Source of the DNA: Epiperipatus broadwayi
Lineage: Eukaryota > Onychophora > Udeonychophora > Euonychophora > Peripatidae
Direction: 5' to 3'
Assembly (NCBI GenBank): GCA_028023455.1
Contig: JAQFVV010012508.1
Span: 1,855,877-1,919,876, forward strand
Length of the DNA stretch: 64,000 bases
Shown here piece after piece: positions 21,830 to 31,869 of the stretch; the first letter of the stretch is position 1, and each line of letters begins with the position of its first letter. The translations under genes and the position numbers were made by a program. Under the pieces are notes generated by a model. The model made no database searches. It was given only the letters and a program-made list of their open reading frames with translations, and had not been told where the DNA came from.

Positions 21830-21910
21830 GTTTATATATAATAGACAGGGTATGAGCACAGACTTTCACATGACCCACCACTCCCCACACTATCTCATAA
21901 CACTGTTTAT
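21830..21910 (+). repeat. Family B end fragment
   Basis: tagacagggtatgagcacag then actttcacatgacccaccac matches the outer arm of family B (for example 48377). No hammerhead is in this fragment. A CCGAAGATGG...GAAAAAACTGTAAG tail follows at 21936-21975, reminiscent of hammerhead-like element tails. Confidence 0.6.
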
Positions 21911-22421
21911 ATATGTATATTTATGTATTTTATAACTCCGAAGATGGTTGAACAATGAAAAAACTGTAAGCTATTTTTGAAAGTGTAAATTAATAAAATA
22001 TTGCATTGTGAAATGCATAAAAGAATGTTTTATGGTATATTTATATTAATAAAAAAGATTTTTGGGATAAAAAAAAAATGTAATAACTTGTGTTAATGAC
22101 AATTACATTAAAAAAAAGACTAGATCTTAATTTATATGATAGCTTGATTACAATTTAATCTTTAAATATTATTTTTTATTAATAAGTATAGAAAAGACAA
22201 AGATAAAAAAAAATATCAATTAAAATTTTGATTCACCTAATGGAATTATGTTATATAGAGAAATATTATTTGAATTTAAGGAGTATTATCAAGAACAAAA
22301 AATAAAATTATTAAAAAAAGGTGCCTGACTGCAGTTCAAGTAGTGTATACATATGGATTCATCATCATCATTATCAACCATTTTCAATCCACTGCAGGAT
22401 GGTCTCTCCAAGTTTAATCCA

Positions 22422-22868
22422 TTATCTCCGATCTTTAGCTTCTCTTCTCCACATCAACCCTGCACACTTTCTTATTTCATCCATCCATCTCACATGTGGT
22501 CTCTTTCTGGGTCTTTTACAATCTCTTGGAATCCAGTTTAAAATTTCAATTGTCCATCTATTATCATCTCTTCTAGCAAAATGTCCAGCCCAACTCCAAT
22601 CTTTTAATTTTTTCAATGAGGTCAGTAACACCTGTTTGTTCTCTTACCCAATACATTGTTTTCGATCCCTTCTTGTTACTCCCAACATACATCTCTCCAT
22701 ACTTCTTTGAGTGGTCTGAATTCTCTGTATTGCTCTTCTATTAAGTGTCCAAGTCTCAGATCCATATGTAAGAACTGGTAAAACACATTTGTTAAAAACC
22801 TTCCTTTTCAAACACATAGGCATATTTCCTTTTAGTATAGTTATTTCTACCAAAAGCACTCCAACCAA
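22422..22868 (-). pseudogene. RTE LINE C-terminal tail domain
   Basis: Frames contain VLPVLTYGSETWTLNRRAIQ and TTQRSMERCMLGVTRRDRKQ, then WAGHFARRDDNRWTIEIL and RPRKRPHVRWMDEIRKCAG. This is the usual order of the RTE post-RT region. A frameshift or stop separates the two frames near 22640. Confidence 0.82.
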
Positions 22869-23020
22869 GTTTAATTCTATGATTAATTTCCTCCATTACG
22901 TTTCCATCTGTATTAATAATCTGACCAAGGTATTTGTAACTGTTAACTTCTTCTATTTCATCATAATCAATCTATACTTTCATATTTTGAGCAAATCGAT
23001 TAAACATTACTTTAGTCTTT

Positions 23021-23641
23021 TTAACATTTATCTTTAATTCTACTTTCATCTGATAATTCCTGCAACATATCCTGCAGCTCTGAAGCATTATTTGCAAAAA
23101 CAACTACATCATCTGCGAAATCTAAATGACTTAAATAATCTCCATTTACTTTCACTCCTTTAGTTTCCCATTTTAATCCACAAAATACTTCTTGCAACAC
23201 TGCTGTAAAAAGTTGTGGAGATATGGAGTCACCTTGTCTTACACCTTTCTCAATGTTGACTTTCCCAGTTTCATTATGTAATCTAATTGTTGCTGTTGCA
23301 TTTTTATAAATATTCTTTAAAATATGACAATATCCTGGATCTATACCTTGATGATCCAATGCTTTAATCACTGAAGAAATGTTTATAGAATCAAATGCCT
23401 TTTCATAATCTACAAATCCAAAACATAATGACAACTCATATTCATTTGTCCTTTCTATAACTTCTCTCAACACCTGGATATGATCTACTGTACTAAAACC
23501 ACTTTTAAATCCAGCTTGTTCTCTTGGTTGGTGGAAATCCAATGTTCTCTGTAGACGAGTTGTAATTATCTTGGTAAAAATTTTTATATAAAACTGATAA
23601 AAGGCTGATAGGTCTGTAATTTCTAATATCTTTTTTATCAC
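23021..23641 (-). pseudogene. RTE LINE reverse transcriptase core
   Basis: An uninterrupted 206-codon frame holds REQAGFKSGFS, GFVDYEKAFDSI (motif A), GVRQGDSISPQLF (motif B) and LDFADDVVVFA (motif C with both aspartates). The palm motifs are therefore intact, unlike the 13409 copy. It starts inside the RT and stops at 23021, so it cannot give a full ORF2. Confidence 0.85.
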
Positions 23642-23659
23642 CTATGGATTACTTATAAA

Positions 23660-24040
23660 TAAATATAAATAATAAAAATGCACCTATTATGCAAATGACC
23701 TAATTTTTAATAAGGTCACGGACACCTATACTAAAGATGTTAATAAAATAACTTACATAAATATTTTAATTATTAAAAAATATATATAAATGGAATTATT
23801 TAGAAACAGCTGTATATAAAAAATCTAATAATAAAAATAATACTGCAAACTGGTTTTCAAACATAGGTATAAAGTTTACATTCTAGATTACACAGAGTTA
23901 AGAATTATTGTTTTAACAAAGAAGAGAATAAGGAAAAAAGGAAAATAAATAGAATATTAATAAAAAGATTAGTAAGAAAGATAATAAATATTTAAGAATA
24001 AAGACTAATAATAATAAAATTATAACATATATATATATAT
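23660..24040. other. No feature recognised
   Basis: AT-rich with A-rich runs. No shared repeat. Confidence 0.4.
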
Positions 24041-24046
24041 TTTTAT

Positions 24047-24128
24047 ATGTCAAAGCGTTGACGGAAAGCGAACCCGGACCAGCTGCTTGGAAGGCAGCTA
24101 TGCTAACCACTAGGCCACCAACTCTTGA
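24047..24128 (-). mobile_element. Short tRNA-derived SINE
   Basis: Minus strand: gttggtggcctagtggttag (A box), ctgccttccaagcagctg (anticodon arm, Gly-TCC-like), ggtccgggttcgctttccg (B box), then gctttgacata. The head is the closest of the four copies to a real tRNA-Gly, but the acceptor stem does not pair. Confidence 0.72.
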
Positions 24129-24189
24129 CTAATTATAACATATTAATCAATCTTAAATGAAATTGATTTTATAGTATATAAAAATAAAT

Positions 24190-24460
24190 AAATTTTTTTT
24201 TAAAACAGCAAACTAGTTTTCAATCCTTATAGAAACTTTATCAAGATGTTTCCTTCTAATAATCACACGGACAATGTTATAATACATTAAAAATATTATA
24301 TAATGTTCATAATATATTATAATTTGAATTACGTCCACCAGATGAAGTTGCATGAGGTTCCTATAAGGAATGAAACCTGGTTTGATGTTTTAAATAATTT
24401 TTATTTATTTTTATGTTGTTTATTATCGATTTCTTTTAAGATTGATTAATATTTTAAATT
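24190..24460 (+). other. Element-like block with a degenerate hammerhead-type motif
   Basis: Around 24338-24390: CCAGATGAAG, hairpin TTCC-TATAA-GGAA, TGAAACCTGGTTTG. The order recalls core, stem II, GAAA and a small ACC/GGT stem III, with core position 4 changed. Weak evidence only. Confidence 0.3.
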
Positions 24461-24682
24461 TTATAATGAAGATAACATTATGAACTATTTTTAAATTTGA
24501 CCATCTAAAATAAAATTATAAATAAATAATAAACATAGTAATTTGATAGATACTAAAAAAAAAATTACTGGATTTCCAAAAAATAAACAAATAAGTTACA
24601 ATAAAGAGATTAAATATTATATTAATGAAGTTTATGAAATAAATTTCAAAGATTGTTACTTAAAAAACATCATTTATGTCAA

Positions 24683-24791
24683 GGGTTGTTAGCCGAGAGA
24701 TCAGCGCAGCTGTCTTGCAAGCAAGCAGTTGGTTGCAGACAGTTGTTGGATTCGCCTCCCGGCCGATGCTATGACATATGGGAAAAAAAAA
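24683..24791 (+). mobile_element. Short tRNA-derived SINE
   Basis: gttgttagccgagagatcag (A box), ttggattcgcctccc (B box), gatgctatgacatatggg, A tract. Very close to the copy at 6603. Confidence 0.75.
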
Positions 24792-24799
24792 ACATCATT

Positions 24800-25485
24800 T
24801 ATCCATTAAGTTTCATTTTCAATGTTTTTCCAAATATATATATTAATATTGCTTTTAATATACCGTAGAAATAAAGATTTCAGTTAAACCAACATAATTT
24901 TTATATATATCTGGTCAAATTTAATGATGAAAATATATATGATATATTAATAATAAGAGAGAAAAATTCAAGAGACATTAATAATTAGAAAACTTAGCTA
25001 ATATAAATAAGGATTCAGATGAAAAATATAAATGGTTTAATAATTAAAGTTGTTATATTTTATATATGCGAAGATTTATTAATTTGATAAAAAAATAGGA
25101 AATAAGATATTAAACATATGGTAAAATTAAAATAATAGAAATTAAAAACAAAATACTGGATTTTATTTAACAACAGTTAATTTATAGAGTGGATTTCCTT
25201 TATTTTTTAATAAAAAAAATTACAGATGTCTTTATATAAAATAAATATAGGAGTAACAGATAAAAGAGAATTTAAATATTGTTTCTTTAATGGTTTAAAC
25301 CCCCCCCCCTCTTAAAATAGTGGAAGTTAGAAAAAGTTTTAGTTTTTAAATAATTTACATATAGCATAGATATATACTTTATTATGTTTGGTGGTAAATA
25401 TAATGGTATTTGAATATTTAAATGATATTTTTAAAAAAAATAAATATACAAATTTAAAAAATGTAGGGATTCAGGCTATATGTGA
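24800..25485. other. No feature recognised
   Basis: AT-rich DNA with a run of nine C near 25300. No ORF of interest. Confidence 0.4.
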
Positions 25486-25667
25486 AACATTTAAAGTTTA
25501 GTGTTTTCCTGAAGGTTTGTGATGATGGTGTTCTAGTTGTATTTTATATTGGACTATTTCCATCATCTAATATTCGTATTGAGTGTCTTTAGAAAAATTG
25601 AACTTTATTTAAATATTCCAAATACATTCAGCTGTTAGTAATAGCACATCAAACAGGTTAATATATG

Positions 25668-25710
25668 CACAACGTTTTGAGAGGTATTATTCTCCCCTCT
25701 TCTTCAGGTG
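25668..25710 (-). ncRNA. Hammerhead motif, family D, minus-strand copy
   Basis: Minus strand: CAC, CTGAAGA, stem II AGAGG-loop-CCTCT, then CAAAACGTT in place of TGAAACGTT, then GTG closing a short stem I. G12 is changed. Confidence 0.45.
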
Positions 25711-25719
25711 TTGCTGGTT

Positions 25720-25815
25720 TGACCAGTGACAGTACTAGCATGGGATTCAAACCTGCGTCCTTAGATTCTTGAATTTTAAGGTAATGTTCTAACCAACTGA
25801 GCCATCCTGCCACTA
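25720..25815 (-). other. tRNA-like head of family D
   Basis: Minus strand: ggcaggatggctcagttggt (A box), acattaccttaaaattcaag, then gcaggtttgaatcccatgct (B box). It has Pol III promoter elements but an oversized anticodon loop, so it is not called as a functional tRNA. Confidence 0.6.
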
Positions 25816-25894
25816 ATCAACTTTGCTCTTAGGAAAAAGTGAGAAATCAGGAGGAACCTCATAGATAAGTATATGAAATTTCTACTGATTCGCC

Positions 25895-25985
25895 TTTGGC
25901 AAGATGTCTGTTGGTTAGAGCGTTACCTTTATAAAATTCAATAATCAAGAATCTAAGGACCCAGGTTCGAATCCCATGCTAGAAC
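25895..25985 (+). other. tRNA-like head of family D
   Basis: Plus strand: gttggttagagcgttacc (A-box region), ccaggttcgaatcccatgct (B box matching GGTTCGAATCC exactly). The anticodon stem is CCTTT-like to AAGG with a long loop. Confidence 0.6.
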
Positions 25986-26006
25986 TGTCATTGGTCAGAC
26001 CAGCAA

Positions 26007-26050
26007 CACCTGAAGAAGAGGGGAGAATAATACCTCTTGAAACGTTCTGC
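26007..26050 (+). ncRNA. Hammerhead motif, family D, plus-strand copy
   Basis: CAC, CTGAAGA, AGAGG-(11-nt loop)-CCTCT, T, GAAA, palindrome ACGT, T at the cleavage position, CTG. It starts about 20 nt after the tRNA-like head. Core and GAAA are intact. Stem I is short, and an extra T sits after stem II. Confidence 0.55.
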
Positions 26051-26269
26051 ATATACTAACCTGTTTGATGTACTAACAGTTGAATATATTGGGGGAATAG
26101 TTAAATTTTTCTAAAGACATTCAATACGCATATTAGATGATGGAAATAATCCAATATAAAAATACAATTTAATTATTTTTAAAATTAAATGAAATTAAAA
26201 TTAAGTGTTTAGTCACATATAATTTGATATAAATATAAAAAAAATCAATTTTTTTATAGTTATTATTAT

Positions 26270-26510
26270 ATATTGTAATCTTGTGGAAGAAAATTAATTT
26301 TCACATGTGCTATTTACATGCACTCATCTGTCAATAAGTGTTTTAAAAGCATAACATTTATGCTTAGAGCTTATTTTATATAAACCAACCCCTATTGATC
26401 TTGCTTAAATCAAAACTTGAACTTAGAAGTCAGATATTTCAATTGACAAATTATGATGGGTGAGTACATGTGTGAAAATTAATTTCCTTACCAAGATTAC
26501 AGTTATATAC
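26270..26510. repeat. Short inverted-repeat element
   Basis: tgtaatcttgtggaagaaaa (left) is mirrored by ttccttaccaagattacagt (right), and ttaattttcacatgtgc by gtacatgtgtgaaaattaa. Arms of about 40 bp enclose 150 bp. It probably belongs with the foldback families. A CTGAAGATTGG-type tail follows at about 26545. Confidence 0.6.
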
Positions 26511-26689
26511 ATCACTAAATTACTTATTATTGTATAGTGTATATATTACAGTTCTGAAGATTGGAAAATGTTGGCTATTTATGGAAGTGTAGAATACTAA
26601 AGTATTGAATTAGCATTGTATAAAGTGAATAGCATAGGATGTGTTATTATTGATCTCTTGTTGGTTTTAATTTATTATATTTAAGATTT

Positions 26690-27370
26690 GATGTAGTATA
26701 AAAATGATTAATTATACAAATAATAGAAGGGATAGAAAAATTAAAGATGCATTATTGATTAAGAATATAAAACAAAATCTTAATAGGGATTTTGGGGTAA
26801 AGACAATAATTTTATAAGAAATTATTAATAGTAGTTTGAATTTGAAAAAGGTTAAAAAAATAAAATTGAAGAAAATGACGTTAGAGGGAGGTGTTAAATA
26901 AGTGTACAAATTTTGAAAATTTTGTCAGTTGGGTCTTTAGAAATAGGATTGTATAGAGGTAGATAATTTTTGTAATGTAAAAAAGTAATTTGTAATGTGG
27001 GAAAAGTTAATTGATAATTATAAAATATTTAATAAAAATAAAAAGGTTAGAAGTTATAAAATATAAGTAAAATGACAATAATATATATTAAATAGTAGAA
27101 TAAATGTTAAAGTTTTTTAAAATTATAATAAATAATAATTTAAAAATAAAATAAAGTAATATAAAAGAAATGTGGATAGAATTATTTAAGAGTAAAGTAA
27201 TTAAATGGAAAATGATTATTTATAATGGTCAGGTTAAAACATATATTTTATTTTGTGTATTTAATTATGTATATGAATATGTGTATAAGTGTATTAATTA
27301 TATATTTCAATATTGCAGCTTTGATGATGACTGCAGGAAAGTGTTAATTTTGATATAAATAAATAGTATC
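26690..27370 (+). mobile_element. Penelope-like element, 3' fragment
   Basis: Starts with codons matching INYTNNRRDRKIKDALLIKN and NLNRDFGVKTI, the last part of the GIY-YIG region in the element at 56170-58140. The non-coding tail then follows the same order, including gtcagttgggt and a gctttgatgatgactgcagg motif near 27318. The copy is short and broken. Confidence 0.75.
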
Positions 27371-27584
27371 GATAAAGTGTTTAAGAAGGTTGTAAATGGT
27401 ATGATAATATTAACATTAATTAAAAAGATGAAATGAATCGATTAATTATGACGATAAAAAAACAAGAACAAATTAATTATATACAAATAATTTATTTAAA
27501 ATTATTAATTTTACAATTATACATTTTTTTTTTATTATAAAAAGTAAAAAAAGTAAATTCTAAACATACATAAATATTTCTAAA

Positions 27585-27590
27585 TTTATT
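27585..27590 (-). promoter_or_regulatory. MED17 polyadenylation signal
   Basis: AATAAA on the minus strand, 34 nt past the MED17 stop codon. Further AATAAA-like sites follow near 27535. Confidence 0.6.
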
Positions 27591-27623
27591 CACATACTAG
27601 TATATATTTACAAATAGTCCATT

Positions 27624-27837
27624 TTAACAATTAGTTAAACTAGCCATCAGCAATTCCATTTTACTCAAAAATGTTTTCCCTTCCATTTTATCCCAGTTAA
27701 CTTCCTTGAAATGGCCACCGAGATTATCCCACATTCGATCCTTTACAACATTACTATGAAAGCAGTCTCGTTGTCTGGGGCAGGACTGCACATTAACTTT
27801 AATATTCGATAATGATCCACATCGTACAGCAATTACT
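27624..27837 (-). CDS. MED17: MED17, Mediator head subunit: terminal exon
   Basis: MED17 is a scaffold of the Mediator head module that links RNA polymerase II and general factors to activators in the nucleus. This exon enters after CAG at 27838-27840, completes a split Lys codon, then encodes VIAVRCGS and runs to WDNLGGHFKEVNWDKMEGKT and MELLMASLTNC, ending at TAA 27624-27626. The FKEV-W-KMEG and KMELLM blocks match the conserved MED17 C-terminus of animals. The frame joins exon 27921-28069 exactly (phase 2) over an 83-bp intron. The protein ends within a few residues of where the human homologue ends. Confidence 0.95.
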
Positions 27838-27920
27838 CTGCAAAAGTTTAATATAAATTTCTGACAATGTTATCATTAATTACAATTATAACATATATAT
27901 AAATACTATCATCTACTTAC

Positions 27921-28069
27921 TTTTCCCCATTAGGTGAAGCCATAATAATAGACGATGCATTTCCAAGGGGTTCAACTTCTCCAAATCCTATATGATTGCA
28001 AACCGAGAGAGTTTGCCAGCCCATAACTTTAGAAAAAGTCTGCATAGCCTGGATTTGATGTTGAGAAAT
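27921..28069 (-). CDS. MED17: MED17: exon
   Basis: Bordered by TTTTCAG and GTAAGT. It encodes [20 protein letters not shown], then [20 protein letters not shown] and SPNGEK. The SQHQ..A.Q..KVMGW and GNAS blocks are the most conserved stretch of the family. Starts in phase 0, ends in phase 2. Confidence 0.96.
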
Positions 28070-28367
28070 CTGAAAACAAAAAAAAAAATATAATTTGGTT
28101 TTCCATTAATCTATTACATTTTGTTTGATTTAATCATACATTTGAAGCATTTACATTTGTATACGTTTTTGTAAAAAAAATGTCACTTTTGTTTAAAATT
28201 TAACAGATGGATAATTTTCTTATAATAGCCATAATTGAAATACAGGCTTATTATATACCTATATCAATATATGTAATATATAGGGCATATGAGCACAGAC
28301 TTTCACAGCACCCACCAATCTCACATTACTGATACACTTGAACATATACATGTTGAAAAGATAAATA

Positions 28368-28412
28368 ATCAATTTATGTATTTCATGCTAAAACAGCAGT
28401 CATCAATTGGTC
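28368..28412 (-). ncRNA. Hammerhead motif, family B (worn)
   Basis: Minus strand: ACCAA, TTGATGA, TGCTG-TTT-TAGCA-type stem II, GAAA, then atacataaa instead of the palindrome. Several changes. Confidence 0.4.
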
Positions 28413-28583
28413 CAGATTATCATCTCAGGGGGGTTTTTGAGCGTTCCATCATCAGATTTTCAATTGGGATGGATGGTTGAAGAGTTGGAGTGGATTGAAG
28501 CCTGTCCATTAGAGTATGAAGATTGGCTATCTTAATATATATCTGAGCACTTATTGCATATATGTGTGGAGATGATAATCTGG

Positions 28584-28626
28584 ACCAACTGATGATTGCT
28601 GGTTTAGCTGAAATACGAATATTGGT
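28584..28626 (+). ncRNA. Hammerhead ribozyme motif, family B
   Basis: ACCAA, CTGATGA, GCT-GGTTT-AGC, GAAA, TACGAA (palindrome with one change), TA, TTGGT. Stem I is perfect over 5 bp. Stem II is short, with unpaired T residues. Confidence 0.6.
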
Positions 28627-28734
28627 GATTATTTATCTTTTCTCATTTATGTGTTCAAGTGTATCAGTGCTATGAGATAGAGTGGTGGGTGGTGTGAAAG
28701 TCTTTGCTCATATACCTTATATATTATAATAGCC

Positions 28735-30310
28735 ATATAATTTTCTTGTTTCTGCAAATTATTTTCAAATCAAAAAAATACACTTTTTATTAAATAATAA
28801 TTACAGTATTTGCAATCATTTTTCAAATACTATTTTACTGTGAATCATGGTAAATATTTTCGAACAATAAAAGAATACTACTACTACAAATTCACACACA
28901 AAAAAAGATTATGTTCAAAGACATTTTGGTTGTTTTAAATAGCAACTGTTTTTTAGAATTCCATCATTTTTGACATTATATATCGTATATAAAGATTATA
29001 TTAATTGATATACTTCTATAAATCATGGCAATTAATCCATTCTATCAATAGAAATTACAGAGAAAGTTTTTAAAATAAGATATTAACAGCTTATGAACAT
29101 AGACTACAATATTTTATAATTATGATTTAGGTTATATACATTCATGTAAATATAAATCTTTTAGATGATGATGATTTATCAAATTGATTTCAGTTGTTAC
29201 TTCAAAAGTCCACTAATTATTAATTATTATTAGGCATATAACAACATTTTTATTACACATAAATGCATATATACGTATATGTACATATTATTAAGTTTAT
29301 CAATTTCTCATAACAGAAATAAATTCCTAGAAAATGATCAACAACTTCATTTTTTTAAGGCTTCTAAGAACATATTTCATTACTGTCATGGTAAAATATG
29401 CTGTCCAATGTTATCTTCACAGTTTATCAATGGATTCCACAGGTGGCAAATACTGGAGAATATTCGAGGCTTTACTGCAAATAATTAATTTGTCCAACAA
29501 AAAATATTTTCTGCTGCTTTGTAGGAAAAGATAGTTCATCATAGACTAGGAAATCATGTCTGTGTTTTTATTTTATTTCTTCAATCATTAAGTTAATACA
29601 GAGCCAACTGTTATGAACCATTCTCATATCATCAGTCATCTCCCTAAATGTGGCAATGAGATTGTATATTCATGCAACCACATTTCTATCATTTAATTAC
29701 ATGCCCAACCCAACAATTCTGACTCTAATCTTTCCCTTTATTTTTGAGTGCAGGTATAGAAGAGTAAGAGTCCTTAGTTGTGATCTTGCATAAGACACTA
29801 CAATCAGTAATGAGTAATTCTGTATTTTGGGACAGAAATTTCAAAAATGGTAAATGATTGCATGTTTGAGCAGTCCTATTTAGAGATTATGCTGCCTACC
29901 GTAAAAATAGAAGGATGTAGACAAAGTGATCTAAAAATGGCTGGGCTCACACAATCAGGATTATTTATCAGTGATGAAAATGATGACTGTAAAATCAGTA
30001 TAAAAAAACAAAAAAATGATAATAAAGCAAGAAATAATCTAATAAAAAAGGTCTTTTATTTTTTTTCTAAATACAGATATCAGTACGTCATCATTATCAG
30101 ATATTCAAGTTTTAAGATGGCAAACGTTTATTATAAACCTAGTTACAAAAAATGTCCAAATTTAATAAAGTCCATACATCTCCAGCTTGTTTTCTTTATA
30201 TTTTCCTTCAATATTTTGCATATTACATTCTTTTCTAATCAATTATTGTCTCATAATGGGATGAAAATAGAAGAATTTTAATCTAATCACTTGTGTTTCA
30301 GATAAAAGTT
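28735..30310. other. MED17 intron sequence, nothing recognised
   Basis: AT-rich. A 144-codon plus-strand ORF at 29847-30281 has no recognisable domain and lies antisense within the intron, so I do not call it a gene. Confidence 0.4.
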
Positions 30311-30314
30311 CAGG

Positions 30315-30482
30315 TTCCCCCCCTCTTTTTTTTTCCCCTTTCCCTTGTTTGTTTTACCTTGGGGGGGGGGTCTTCCCCAAAGTTCAAAAAAAACACCAAG
30401 GGGGGTGGGGGGGGGGCGGGAGGGGTTTGCCCCCTCCCGTGTTTTTGCGGCCCCTATGGGGGGGGTTTTTTTTTTTGGTTTT
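30315..30482. other. Homopolymer-rich G/C/T/A block, probable assembly or consensus error
   Basis: Runs of G (up to about ten), C, T and A follow each other in a way unlike the rest of the window (for example taccttgggggggggg and ggtggggggggggcgggagg). It gives long spurious ORFs in several frames. Most likely low-quality consensus. A real G-rich tract is possible. Confidence 0.55.
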
Positions 30483-30559
30483 TTGTCAGTGTTCATTTCC
30501 TGTTCTTGGTATATATGCATGCAGACGGAGCAGGTTAAGAAGGCAATAGAAGACTGGCA

Positions 30560-31735
30560 GTGATAACATCATTAGTATAATTTGCCATTGCTTGTTGACC
30601 TCTCATCATAATTAGGTAACAGATGATTATCATCAGTAGTCATTTGCCATTGCCTGTCACCCTTTTATCAATTTATTCTAGCACCTCAATTTCGGAACTG
30701 CATTATACTCGTTACCGAGCCATATTTATTTTAAATGTAGAAATTTTGACATTTTATCCAGGCATCAGACATGACCAATGAATGAATGATCTCAGAAATA
30801 ATATCATTCCATATCTCTATGACACAATGGTGCAAACGTTGAACATTCACAGCTATCTCTGTATATATTTGCACACGATAAAATTCTGCTGATTGAAGTA
30901 ATTTTATCATCTTAATTTCTGAAGGAAGTGAAATTTAAAAGAATGCTACTTACAATCCTTAAGAATGTGCGGAATGCTATTTTTTTGACAGCTTTGATTA
31001 AGCAGGATCAACTAATACTTTTATTTTTTTTGGTTTCTGTTACTATAAATAAAGATAGTAACAACGAGTGGCAGATAACTTTTTCTAATACAATCTATAC
31101 AAGACTAAGCTCTGACGTTGATCAATTTTGATGAACACTTATAGTTGAGCAGCATAATATTATACCAAATTCAAAAGTGTGACCTAATTTCAGAATTGGA
31201 AGAAAAAAATGTAGCTACACTTTTTCAATAAATTATTTGTCATTATATTAATACAAAATACATCTTTGCTACAGTAAGGAACAAAATGTTTGCGAGAAGT
31301 AGTCCATCAAAATTATCCCACACCTTTGTTGCTTTATGAATCATGGACTAGAACAGAATGATCACTAAAATCCCTCTGAGAGAAATAACTCTAAATATCA
31401 AAATTCTCAATTCCTTCATCAAGAGGGAGATCAATTCTGATTTACCTTATAGATGCAATTTGTACAAATCGCAATAAACCCAACAATAATTGATATATTA
31501 AATCATTCAAACAAAAAATTTAACACAATGATTATTTAATTGTGGCACCAAAACAAATTCTATTATTGGCAGATGTAATATCTTGCTTTATTATAAAGTA
31601 AAAAAAAAAAGCAAGCTTTTGAAGAGACTTAATATCAAAAAACAATGTTCATCACTTACTGGGTAAAATATAGTTCAAATTATTGGCCATTCATTATAAG
31701 ATATAAATGATCTATAAATAAATTCCAGTCATCGG
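30560..31735. other. MED17 intron sequence, nothing recognised
   Basis: No coding signal or shared repeats seen. Confidence 0.4.
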
Positions 31736-31739
31736 AAGA

Positions 31740-31860
31740 TAAAATATATATATATCCTAGCACCTCACTGAGGAAGCCAGTAGTAAAAACCGGTCTGGGG
31801 TTAGGGATATTCTGCAAAGCTTGTTAAGAGCTTATTTGTGAGCTCTTTATATAATATATA
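31740..31860 (+). repeat. Family C fragment
   Basis: Contains a hammerhead followed by aagcttgttaagagctt, which resembles the agctcttaattg arm of the copy at 16437-16960. Flanked by TA runs on both sides. Confidence 0.5.
31762..31801 (+). ncRNA. Hammerhead motif, family C-like (stem II decayed)
   Basis: ACCTCA, CTGAGGA (intact core), AGCCAGTAGT (broken stem II), AAAA for GAAA, palindrome ACCGGT, C, TGGGGT. Stem I ACCTCA/TGGGGT pairs over 6 bp with one G-U. Confidence 0.5.
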
Positions 31861-31869
31861 TATATATAT

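Larger units (their letters stand above)
22335..23650 (-). mobile_element. RTE-type LINE, 5'-truncated copy
   Basis: Minus-strand copy of the element at 10560-14285, starting inside the RT. It ends at the left with an ATGATGATG-type tract (plus strand catcatcatcattatc near 22360). It keeps a better RT than the first copy. Confidence 0.85.
25490..26165. repeat. Family D foldback with two tRNA-like heads and two hammerheads
   Basis: Two inverted half-units meet near 25850. Each has an outer segment (catcatctaatattcgtattg / complement), a hammerhead, and a tRNA-like head towards the centre. Related copies lie at 51230-51620 (single, with tRNA head) and 44145-44395 (outer segments only). Outer ends contain tgttttcctgaaggtttg and its complement. 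Confidence 0.75.
28260..28730. repeat. Family B foldback repeat inside a MED17 intron
   Basis: Left outer arm gcatatgagcacagacttt and right complement near 28690-28710. It lies about 200 bp from the 3' splice site at 28070. It carries a worn minus-strand hammerhead and a good plus-strand one. Confidence 0.78.

Noticed and set aside
25720-25985. tRNA genes suggested by A and B boxes
   Set aside because: Anticodon loops are oversized and acceptor stems do not pair. The units recur inside family D repeats, so they are tRNA-derived repeat heads.
29847-30281. 144-codon plus-strand ORF
   Set aside because: No domain, no splice or promoter context, and it lies antisense in a MED17 intron. Length alone is weak evidence here.
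30287-30563. Overlapping ORFs of 66-81 codons on both strands
   Set aside because: They arise from homopolymer runs in a probable low-quality block and encode Gly/Phe/Pro-rich nonsense in every frame.
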